From contig SCSM01000026.1 of NCBI GenBank assembly GCA_004322215.1, positions 1 to 64,000 of the forward strand: DNA of 64,000 bases, read 5' to 3'. The first letter of the stretch is position 1. The number at the start of each line of letters is the position of its first letter. The stretch comes from Bacteroidota bacterium (GTDB lineage: Bacteria; Bacteroidota; Ignavibacteria; Kapaibacteriales; UBA2268). Made by a program: the position numbers and the translations under genes. The notes below the pieces were generated by a model, which was not told the DNA's origin, ran no database searches, and worked only from the letters and a program-made list of their open reading frames with translations. Of this stretch, positions 57,503-64,000 are shown piece by piece.

Positions 57503-58141
57503 TTGAAGTACATAGTTATAATATCATTATTCATTATTACTGTTATTCTTCTCAATTCCTGCAAAGATTCTCTCGGAATTGAGAAAAATGTACTAATCAC
57601 AACAATTGATACTTCTGGTAATGACACTACAGGTAAGGATACCATACAAAAAATTGAAGCTTCAATTGATTCTCTTCATTGTAAAGAAGAATTTTTATTC
57701 AATAACTATCCTTATGAGTTTCCAATTGACGAAAAAGTAATTCTCAAGGAAGCTTATGTTGATACATCTACATATCCCGTTTTTGTATGGATTAATCTCG
57801 ATATTAAAAATCAATACGGGGATGATATATATAGTGCGCTCGGAAGACATGAATACACTCAATCAATTAGAATTAAAGTTGATTCATTGCAAGGTCCCGG
57901 GGGACCTTATAAACTTATCTACCCGCCTAACAGCGGATATTGGTCTGAACTTGGGGTAAGATATATAGATAAAAATGATAGTGCATTTTTTGACGGCTCG
58001 CTTTCAAAATTCGATATACGATTTGTATTTGATTTCAAGCATCATATAACAGCTCTAGTATTAGGAGAAATACCTAATCCAAGCAATCCGGATAATAAAA
58101 CATTTATTAATCTAAGTTTCGTAATCAAATATCCAAAATAA
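57503..58141 (+). CDS. Lipoprotein of unknown function
   Basis: 212 residues. Signal peptide with lipobox ILLNS-C near residue 20. No ATG is available; TTG at 57503 gives MKYIVIISLFIITVIL, so a TTG start is assigned. The rest has strand-like segments (VFVWINLDIKN, LSKFDIRFVFDF, TFINLSFVIKY) without a known family. Follows the anti-sigma/barrel gene by 42 bp on the same strand and may belong to the same unit. A hairpin follows directly. Confidence 0.72.
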   Translation: MKYIVIISLFIITVILLNSCKDSLGIEKNVLITTIDTSGNDTTGKDTIQKIEASIDSLHCKEEFLFNNYPYEFPIDEKVILKEAYVDTSTYPVFVWINLDIKNQYGDDIYSALGRHEYTQSIRIKVDSLQGPGGPYKLIYPPNSGYWSELGVRYIDKNDSAFFDGSLSKFDIRFVFDFKHHITALVLGEIPNPSNPDNKTFINLSFVIKYPK

Positions 58142-58143
58142 AA

Positions 58144-58170
58144 AAAGCCACACTTGAAAAGAGTGGCTTT
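58144..58170. terminator. Bidirectional terminator between the lipoprotein gene and mdh
   Basis: Stem AAAGCCAC (58144-58151) with GTGGCTTT (58163-58170). Read on the minus strand, the stem is followed by TTTTTT (the A-run at 58141-58146), as expected for mdh termination. On the plus strand it follows the lipoprotein stop, with GGCTTT and only a weak U-run. It separates convergent genes. Confidence 0.7.
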
Positions 58171-58190
58171 CATATAACTTGAAAAAAAAA

Positions 58191-59126
58191 TTACTTTTTA
58201 ATCAATTCCATCGCTTCTTTGATTGTTGTCGTTACATGGTCGCATGATGTTTTCAATAATGCTTTTTCTGCATCATTAAGTTTAAGTTCAATAACTTTTT
58301 CCATGCAGCCCTTACCAAGTACTGCAGGAACACCAACCACAACATCATTATATCCATATTCACCCGTTAATAAAACTGAACAAGGAAGAATCCTTTTCTG
58401 GTCTTTAACGATTGATTCGACCATCTGAGTAACGGCTGCGGCAGGTGCATAATAAGCACTACCGGTTTTCAGGTATTTAACTATTTCACCACCGCCACCG
58501 GCTGTCCTTTTGACTATTTCATCCAACTTGTCGGCAGGAATAAGGTCAGTAACAGGAATACCCGCTACAGTGGTATATCTTGTAAGAGGAACCATTGTAT
58601 CACCATGTCCGCCGAGAATCAATCCCTGAATATCCTGCATTGATACACCGAGTTCCATCGAAATGAATGAGCGGTAACGCGCAGTATCCAGAATTCCTGC
58701 CATACCTATTACTTTGTGTTTCGGAAGCCCGGTAACTTTCAAAGCAACATAAGTCATGACATCCAGTGGATTCGAAACTATAATATAATATGCATTAGGT
58801 GAATATTTGAAAGCATTTTCAATACAAGAACTGACTATCTCCGCATTTTTAACAAGAAGGTCATCTCTGCTCATTCCGGGCTTGCGGGCTAATCCCGCAG
58901 TTTGAATGACGATGTCGGAGTTTTTGGTTAATTCATAATTGCTTGTTCCAAAAATTTTCGAATCTGATTCCAAAACGGGCATGGATTCATACATATCGAG
59001 CCCCTTGCCTTCCGGAATACCTTCGAGAATATCGACGAGATAAATTTCATTTGCAAGCTCGGCATTTGCTATAAGTTGAGCAACAGTAGCACCTACATTA
59101 CCGGCACCAATAACTGTAATTTTCAT
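58191..59126 (-). CDS. mdh: Malate dehydrogenase
   Basis: 311 residues, LDH-like (type 3) malate dehydrogenase of the Chlorobiota/Bacillota style, NAD-dependent, malate to oxaloacetate. NAD site GAGNVGATVAQ, substrate-binding Arg in ARKPGMSRDDLL, catalytic His in LGGHGDTMVP. The ATG at 59126 is preceded by GGAGTGATA, a good ribosome site. Downstream of gltA on the same strand with a long hairpin between them; both are TCA-cycle enzymes. Confidence 0.96.
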   Translation of the reverse strand: MKITVIGAGNVGATVAQLIANAELANEIYLVDILEGIPEGKGLDMYESMPVLESDSKIFGTSNYELTKNSDIVIQTAGLARKPGMSRDDLLVKNAEIVSSCIENAFKYSPNAYYIIVSNPLDVMTYVALKVTGLPKHKVIGMAGILDTARYRSFISMELGVSMQDIQGLILGGHGDTMVPLTRYTTVAGIPVTDLIPADKLDEIVKRTAGGGGEIVKYLKTGSAYYAPAAAVTQMVESIVKDQKRILPCSVLLTGEYGYNDVVVGVPAVLGKGCMEKVIELKLNDAEKALLKTSCDHVTTTIKEAMELIKK

Positions 59127-59166
59127 ATTATCACTCCATTATTATAGATAAATTAATTTTATGAGG

Positions 59167-59208
59167 TTCAACCTCCATTCCGAAAAATTACAAGGAATGG
59201 AGGTTGAA
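59167..59208 (-). promoter_or_regulatory. Intercistronic 15-bp perfect stem-loop between gltA and mdh
   Basis: Arms 59167-59181 and 59194-59208 are exact reverse complements, loop 12 nt. In the direction of transcription (minus) the T-run precedes the stem rather than following it, and ACCTCAT follows, so a classical terminator is not formed. It could stabilise the gltA 3' end or tune relative expression of the two genes. Confidence 0.65.
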
Positions 59209-59215
59209 AAAAATA

Positions 59216-60493
59216 CTAAGCACCGACAAGCTTTTTATAAGCAGATGTCGGAAGAGATTTCGGTCTTGTTATAGGATAACCCATTGCACGTGCAACAACA
59301 CCTTGTGAGCAAATACCGAGTGCCCTCGAAATGCTGAACAAAACTGTATAATAACTGAACTCGGTTAATCCGTAATGGTAGAGTAATCCACCGGAACCGG
59401 CATCGACATTTGGCCAGGGGTCTTTAATTTTCTGCACTTTAGAAAGTACTTTCGGTACAACATCGAATACTCTCGCAACGGTCTGGAATACCGGGTCATT
59501 AGCCATATATTTTTTACCGAAAGCGAGGAATGCATCGAAACGCGGGTCAGTGATTCTAAGGACTGCATGACCATAACCAGGCACAACTTTTCCGGATGCT
59601 AATGTTTCTTCTGCATATTTTTCCAATTGTTCTTCTGATGGAGAGCCGCCGAATTTCTTCATTGTATCAAGTATCCACCCAAGACATTCCTGGTTGGCTA
59701 ATCCATGAAGTGGACCAGCAAGTCCATTTAATCCGGCTGATAATGAATAATATAAATCAGAAAGTGCCGAACTTACTGTTGCCGATGTATAAGCACTCAC
59801 GTTACCGCCTTCATGGTCGCAATGCAATGTCAGATACAATCTCATAAGTAATGAAAATTCTCCATTCGGGTCGGGCAAGCCGAGCATGTGGACATAATTC
59901 TTTGCCCAATCTGCGGTCTTGTCAGATTCAATCCTCGGTCCTTTATTGAATCTTTTACGATATACAAAAGCACCGATTGCAGGAAGTTTTGCGATAATAT
60001 CGAGAGAATCCTCATAAGTCGGGTCCCAATAATCATCTTTCTTCATACCCTCATTATAACGCTTTGCATACTTTGACTCTTTCTGCATGACAAGGATTGC
60101 AGTATTGAACATAGCCATCGGATGCGAATCTGCAGGCATAGCATTCAGTACGTCCCATACATATTGTGGAACATCTTCACGAGCTCTTAAATCTTTTTGC
60201 AGGTCTTTTAATTCCGCTTCGTTCGGAAGTTCACCCGTTAACAATAACCAAAAAATCTCTTCCGGTATTTTTTCTGTTAAATGTTTTAACTCGATACCGC
60301 GAATAATCAATCCTTTGTCTGGTGGAACTTCTGAAGTATCACAAACAAGACCTTTAACTCCTCTCAAACCACCGTATGCCTGAGCGAGTGTAACTTTTGA
60401 AACTTCCTTGTCCCCGTTTTCTTTTACAAAAGCTCCTATTTCGGCTTTCAGTTGGGGGAATTGCTTCGCTAATTTTTCTTTTAACAATGACAT
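59216..60493 (-). CDS. gltA: Citrate synthase, eukaryote-like type
   Basis: 425 residues. Condenses oxaloacetate with acetyl-CoA. Catalytic His in TLHCDHEGGNVSAYT and GYGHAVLRITDPRF, and the catalytic Asp in PNVDAGSGGLLYHYG. N-terminal AYGGLRGVKGLVCDTSEV and the 'DKGLIIRG' stretch are of the mitochondrial-like clade found in Chlorobiota and Ignavibacteria, rather than the classical E. coli GltA. Followed by mdh after 89 bp. No mitochondrial-type targeting sequence. Confidence 0.95.
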   Translation of the reverse strand: MSLLKEKLAKQFPQLKAEIGAFVKENGDKEVSKVTLAQAYGGLRGVKGLVCDTSEVPPDKGLIIRGIELKHLTEKIPEEIFWLLLTGELPNEAELKDLQKDLRAREDVPQYVWDVLNAMPADSHPMAMFNTAILVMQKESKYAKRYNEGMKKDDYWDPTYEDSLDIIAKLPAIGAFVYRKRFNKGPRIESDKTADWAKNYVHMLGLPDPNGEFSLLMRLYLTLHCDHEGGNVSAYTSATVSSALSDLYYSLSAGLNGLAGPLHGLANQECLGWILDTMKKFGGSPSEEQLEKYAEETLASGKVVPGYGHAVLRITDPRFDAFLAFGKKYMANDPVFQTVARVFDVVPKVLSKVQKIKDPWPNVDAGSGGLLYHYGLTEFSYYTVLFSISRALGICSQGVVARAMGYPITRPKSLPTSAYKKLVGA

Positions 60494-60919
60494 AATTTAA
60501 ACCTTCTTTTAATTATTACACAATAGTGTTATCTAATTTGAACTTTCAATATAATTCATTATTTACATATAAAAAAAACATTTTGTAACTGCTTATAATT
60601 TATAGAGTAAAACTAAATTAAAAAAAATATTTAACATCACTAATTTAGAAAATATAAAAAAAATGCTTTATAATCAATAAATTATCAATTATTTCAGATA
60701 TATATAATAATAATGTATTCAATGTGTGTGATATATTTTCTACTTTGTGTAATATTTCACAGTTCTATTCGTTAAATCAGAAATTATGAAAACAAATTTC
60801 AGAAATATAATCACATTAACACCAGAAGCAAAAGTAAACAACTTTTTGCCGGCAGTATTTAATTTATAAATACTGCACCTTTAATTAAATAATTTTTTAT
60901 AAACTTTTATTTGAGGTGA
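60494..60919. other. Intergenic region with possible leader peptide and hairpin
   Basis: 426 bp between divergent gltA and the plus-strand MATE unit. It holds a 27-codon frame at 60786-60869 (MKTNFRNIITLTPEAKVNNF) whose 3' end overlaps a perfect 10-bp stem-loop (60852-60861 with 60867-60876, 5-nt loop). About 15 nt later comes a short T-run. This looks like a leader/attenuator layout, but there is no clear ribosome site, so the reading frame may be chance. The rest is AT-rich and featureless. Confidence 0.35.
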
Positions 60920-61063
60920 ATGATGAAAACATCATTATCTTTTTTTGCATTTATAATTATTGTCGCAGTAACAGTTTTACCGGTCGAGATTTATTTAATC
61001 AAATTAAAATTACTAATCAAATCTAAAAAGGAAAGGAAATGGAAAAAACTGAAAATACTTTAA
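60920..61063 (+). CDS. 47-residue membrane peptide upstream of the MATE gene
   Basis: ATGATGAAAACATC preceded by GAGGTGA, a strong ribosome site. Encodes a short basic-ended peptide with one hydrophobic helix (FFAFIIIVAVTVLPVEIYLI, about residues 8-27) and a Lys-rich C-terminus (KSKKERKWKKLKIL). It overlaps the MATE start by 25 bp, in a different frame, so it could couple translation or act as a small transporter-associated protein. No known family. It could be non-functional, but the ribosome site and overlap favour a real small gene. Confidence 0.55.
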   Translation: MMKTSLSFFAFIIIVAVTVLPVEIYLIKLKLLIKSKKERKWKKLKIL

Positions 61064-62481
61064 CTGCGATAAAAAAGTTATTTTACAAAATGAATTTTAG
61101 CGATTTAAGAATTGATATTATCGAAGCCGTCAAAGGTACGGAAAGAGATTATACAAGCGGAAATCTGAAGAAGGCAATATTGCTTCTCTCAATACCAATG
61201 GTCCTTGAAATGCTGATGGAATCGGTATTCGCAATCGTAGATATTTATTTCGTTTCAAAAATAAACTCAAATGCCGTCGCAGTAGTCGGGATAACAGAAT
61301 CCATGCTGACAATTATATATTCACTTGCATGGGGATTAAGCACAGCGACTTCGGCAATTGTATCGAGGAGAATCGGAGAAAAAAATATAGAAGGTGCTTC
61401 GAATGCCGCATTCCAGGCGATAATAACAGGATTTACGATTTCACTTTTCATTGCAATACCCGGATTCATTTTCGCACCGGAATTATTGAAACTAATGGGA
61501 TTATCAGCAATAATTGCTGCAGAATATTCCGGCTATACTGCAATAATGCTCGGAGCTAATGTTATTATAATGCTTCTATTTGTGATGAATGCCGTATTCA
61601 GAAGTGCGGGTGATGCTTCGGTATCTATGAAAGTTTTGTGGATTGCAAATATTATTAATATAATTCTCGACCCTTGCCTGATATTCGGTTGGGGACCTTT
61701 CCCTGAACTTGGGATAGAAGGTGCTGCAATTGCAACTACATCCGGAAGGGCATTCGCTGTACTACTTCAATTTTACATTCTGTTTCGTGGAAATAAAAGA
61801 GTAAAATTAAAACACTCGGAACTGAAGCCAGACTTTATAGTGATAAAAGAAATAATAAAATTATCATTAGGAACTGTCGGACAAAATATAATAGCAACTT
61901 CGAGCTGGATAGGATTGGTGAGAATAGTTTCAACATTCGGAAGTGAGGTAGTTGCGGGATACACTATTGCAATCAGAATAATTATTTTTTCATTATTGCC
62001 ATCATTAGGAATAAGCAATGCAGCATCAACATTGGTTGGTCAAAATCTGGGAGCAAAAAAACCAGACAGAGCAGAAAAATCAGTTTGGATTACAGCTAAA
62101 GCAAATGCATTATTAATGGCTGTTCTCGGATTTGTATTCATTATTTTCCCTGAATTCTGGGTGAGTTTATTAACTGCTGATGTCGAAGTAATAAGCAGAG
62201 GAGGAGAAGCACTCAGAATAATAAGTTATGGTTTCATAGCTTATGGTCCCGGGATGGTTCTTATTCATTCAATTAACGGAGCGGGAGATACAAACACACC
62301 TACAAAGATAAATATATTCTGTTATTGGCTGCTCGAAATACCACTTGCATACATACTTGCAATGATTTTGAATTTGGGAGAGCAGGGTGTTTTTTGGGCA
62401 ATAGTGATTGCCGAAGCAGCAATGACATTGACAGCGGCAATCATATTCAATAAAGGAAAATGGAAAGAAAGAACCGTTTGA
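61039..62481 (+). CDS. MATE family efflux transporter
   Basis: 480 residues with about twelve membrane helices in two similar halves. The first half begins with KAILLLSIPMVLEMLMESVF and INSNAVAVVGITESM; the second with IIKLSLGTVGQNI. Cation-driven drug or metabolite exporter of the inner membrane. An unusual ~35-residue N-terminal cytoplasmic extension (ALTAIKKLFYKMNFSDLRI-like region) precedes the first helix. GGAAAGG lies just before the ATG. A stem-loop (62491-62515) follows the stop. Substrate unknown. Confidence 0.93.
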   Translation: MEKTENTLTAIKKLFYKMNFSDLRIDIIEAVKGTERDYTSGNLKKAILLLSIPMVLEMLMESVFAIVDIYFVSKINSNAVAVVGITESMLTIIYSLAWGLSTATSAIVSRRIGEKNIEGASNAAFQAIITGFTISLFIAIPGFIFAPELLKLMGLSAIIAAEYSGYTAIMLGANVIIMLLFVMNAVFRSAGDASVSMKVLWIANIINIILDPCLIFGWGPFPELGIEGAAIATTSGRAFAVLLQFYILFRGNKRVKLKHSELKPDFIVIKEIIKLSLGTVGQNIIATSSWIGLVRIVSTFGSEVVAGYTIAIRIIIFSLLPSLGISNAASTLVGQNLGAKKPDRAEKSVWITAKANALLMAVLGFVFIIFPEFWVSLLTADVEVISRGGEALRIISYGFIAYGPGMVLIHSINGAGDTNTPTKINIFCYWLLEIPLAYILAMILNLGEQGVFWAIVIAEAAMTLTAAIIFNKGKWKERTV

Positions 62482-62490
62482 TTTACACTA

Positions 62491-62515
62491 AGTGTCGGGA
62501 GTAATAACCGACACT
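62491..62515 (+). terminator. Stem-loop after the MATE gene
   Basis: Arms AGTGTCGG (62491-62498) and CCGACACT (62508-62515), 9-nt loop, 10 bp after the MATE stop. The following sequence GTTTGTAAAG has only a short T-run, so termination would be weak. Confidence 0.5.
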
Positions 62516-62703
62516 GTTTGTAAAGAATTATGAATTTGATAAAATTTTAGGTTCAACTCACGGCAAAGTATAAATAAAATTAGATTATTAATAACTCGTC
62601 AAAAATATTTCCCGCTTCATTTTTAATATAAATAGTACCAATATCGAAAAAATTTAGGATTTTTGTAAACTGATTTCAGAATTATTTTAGGAATATAATT
62701 ATT

Positions 62704-63645
62704 ATGGCTCGTGTTTTAATAACTGGCGGAGCGGGATTTCTTGGTTCGCATTTATGCGACAGATTTCTTGCAGAAGGCGACAAAGTTATATGCATTGATA
62801 ATTTCATTACCGGTTCTCCCGATAATATTGCACACATGTTCGACAATAAGAATTTCAAATTCATACAGCATGATGTTACAAATTATATATATGTTGACGG
62901 TAAAGTTGATTACATCCTTCATTTCGCATCGCCTGCATCTCCGATTGATTATCTCAAACTTCCAATCCAAACTTTGAAAGTAGGTTCACTCGGAACTCAT
63001 AAAACACTTGGATTGGCATTGGCTAAGAAATCAAGATATTTACTCGCAAGCACGAGTGAAACTTATGGAGACCCCGCTGTTCACCCGCAGCCGGAATCTT
63101 ATTGGGGCAATGTTAATCCTGTAGGATACAGGGGTGTATATGACGAAGCAAAACGATTTGCCGAGGCAATGACGATGGCATATCACAGGTATCATAAAGT
63201 TGATACGAGAATAGTACGCATATTCAATACATACGGACCGAGAATGAGATTAATGGATGGCAGAGCTATCCCTGCATTCATCACTCAGGCATTGGAAAAT
63301 AAATCCGTTACTGTTTTCGGGGATGGCAGCCAAACTCGTTCGGTCTGCTATGTTGATGACCTCGTAGAAGGAATTTACCAGCTACTGATGTCAAATGAAA
63401 TTGAGCCGGTGAACATAGGCAATCCGGATGAAATTACGATGCTTGGACTTGCAAAAGAAATTATAGAATTGACAAAGTCAAAGAGCAAAATCATCTATAA
63501 AAAGCTTCCTGAAGATGACCCTAAAGTTAGACAACCCGACATAAGTAAAGCAAAGAGAATATTAAAATGGAAACCGAAAGTAAATAGAAAAGAAGGACTG
63601 AAAGCCACGATTGAGGATTTCCGTCAAAGATTACATTTTAAATAA
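62704..63645 (+). CDS. UDP-glucuronate decarboxylase (UXS-like) SDR enzyme
   Basis: 313 residues. NAD site [30 protein letters not shown], catalytic [10 protein letters not shown], and [19 protein letters not shown], together the UXS/UDP-xylose synthase pattern; [20 protein letters not shown] is very characteristic. Makes UDP-xylose from UDP-glucuronate for surface glycans, and would draw on the same UDP-GlcA pool as the epimerase at 47.5 kb. Ends directly at the stop of the minus-strand gene (63645/63646). Confidence 0.93.
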   Translation: MARVLITGGAGFLGSHLCDRFLAEGDKVICIDNFITGSPDNIAHMFDNKNFKFIQHDVTNYIYVDGKVDYILHFASPASPIDYLKLPIQTLKVGSLGTHKTLGLALAKKSRYLLASTSETYGDPAVHPQPESYWGNVNPVGYRGVYDEAKRFAEAMTMAYHRYHKVDTRIVRIFNTYGPRMRLMDGRAIPAFITQALENKSVTVFGDGSQTRSVCYVDDLVEGIYQLLMSNEIEPVNIGNPDEITMLGLAKEIIELTKSKSKIIYKKLPEDDPKVRQPDISKAKRILKWKPKVNRKEGLKATIEDFRQRLHFK

Positions 63646-64000
63646 TTATTGCGGGGGTTGCCAGCCGCTACGTTTCCATTTTATTAAATGTATATCCGCA
63701 TTGCCAATGTAAAGTTTCATTTTTGCCTGAATCGGTACACGGGCATTGTCATCGCTGAACCAGCCCTCGAATTGCCCTGTAACGCCATATACACCTGTCC
63801 AGTCCGCCTTGCCATTAAAATAAACGGTTCTGACAGGATAACTGACTGCATCGATTTCAACATTTTCAATTTTACCAGAAAAATTTATATAAGTATTGCA
63901 AGTGTCATGCTCCATAAATGTAGGAATTTTCACGCTACGGTTTACCTTTAAATACTGTCTTGCAGTAAAAAATAATGATAATCCGTCGTTCAACTTTTTG
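63646..64000 (-). CDS. DUF3108-like protein, partial at window edge
   Basis: Only the C-terminal ~118 residues are in the window; the reading frame is open to 64000, so the true start is outside. FEGWFSDDNARVPIQAKMKL, IGNADIHLIKW and the preceding NGKADWTGVYGVTGQ match DUF3108, a periplasmic beta-rich family. Function is not established. The apparent TTG start at 63993 is only an edge effect. Confidence 0.75.
   Translation of the reverse strand, partial: KKLNDGLSLFFTARQYLKVNRSVKIPTFMEHDTCNTYINFSGKIENVEIDAVSYPVRTVYFNGKADWTGVYGVTGQFEGWFSDDNARVPIQAKMKLYIGNADIHLIKWKRSGWQPPQ

Noticed and set aside
60494-60919. Riboswitch upstream of the MATE gene
   Set aside because: No guanidine, preQ1 or manganese riboswitch core motif could be found by eye; only the simple hairpin is supported.

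Overview
The window looks like a chromosomal segment of an AT-rich, Gram-negative member of the Bacteroidota/Chlorobiota (FCB) group, closest in style to Ignavibacteria or Kapabacteria. Support comes from secreted proteins with C-terminal type IX secretion (T9SS) sorting domains, a DUF2851 protein, many lipoproteins, OmpA-type and beta-barrel outer-membrane proteins, a eukaryote-like citrate synthase and an archaeal-type Ogg DNA glycosylase. The genus assignment is inference. I saw no rRNA, tRNA, CRISPR array, prophage or intact transposon.

Layout. 1-0.7 kb: non-coding, with dispersed repeats and two similar hairpins. 0.7-3.6 kb: a T9SS-sorted PKD protein broken by a frameshift. 3.7-5.1 kb: hydG. 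5.3-7.8 kb: lon. 8.1-9.0 kb: rmlA. 9.1-14.6 kb: a probable [FeFe]-hydrogenase operon (receiver-only response regulator, hydC, hydB, hydA), then a six-helix sensor histidine kinase. 14.7-21.2 kb: ferritin, an unknown exported protein, truA, two tandem M48 peptidase lipoproteins, pyrF and DUF2851. 21.2-25.0 kb: two tandem pairs of paralogous lipoproteins. 25.0-27.9 kb: a nucleotidyltransferase remnant, a VapC-like toxin/antitoxin pair, ogg and hemW. 28.2-35.9 kb: a 1874-residue T9SS giant and an OmpA protein. 36-41.5 kb: a dicarboxylate/amino-acid symporter, an FtsI-type transpeptidase with PASTA domains and an ADP-forming acyl-CoA synthetase. 41.7-44.4 kb: a Cys-rich repeat protein. 44.4-53.1 kb: a minus-strand run lepA-lepB-asnB-epimerase-three glycosyltransferases. 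53.3-58.1 kb: a T9SS protein, an ECF sigma factor, an anti-sigma/beta-barrel fusion and a lipoprotein. 58.2-60.5 kb: mdh and gltA. 60.9-64 kb: a small membrane peptide, a MATE exporter, a UDP-glucuronate decarboxylase and a DUF3108 gene cut by the window edge.

How the genes fit. HydABC plus HydG indicate NAD(H)-coupled H2 metabolism; hydE and hydF must lie elsewhere. The ADP-forming acyl-CoA synthetase would give ATP from acyl-CoA, which suits fermentation, while gltA and mdh supply TCA-cycle steps. The rest is mostly envelope biology: T9SS cargo, lipoproteins, glycan synthesis (rmlA, epimerase, UXS, glycosyltransferases) and an envelope-stress-like sigma system.

The most interesting observations are: a protein that joins an anti-sigma-like domain, one inner-membrane helix and a C-terminal outer-membrane barrel; a TSCSP active-site motif in HydA with a reduced HydB and flanking two-component genes; mosaic lipoprotein paralogs with nearly identical ends; and RNA hairpins at gene junctions (ompA start, gltA-mdh, upstream of the MATE gene).
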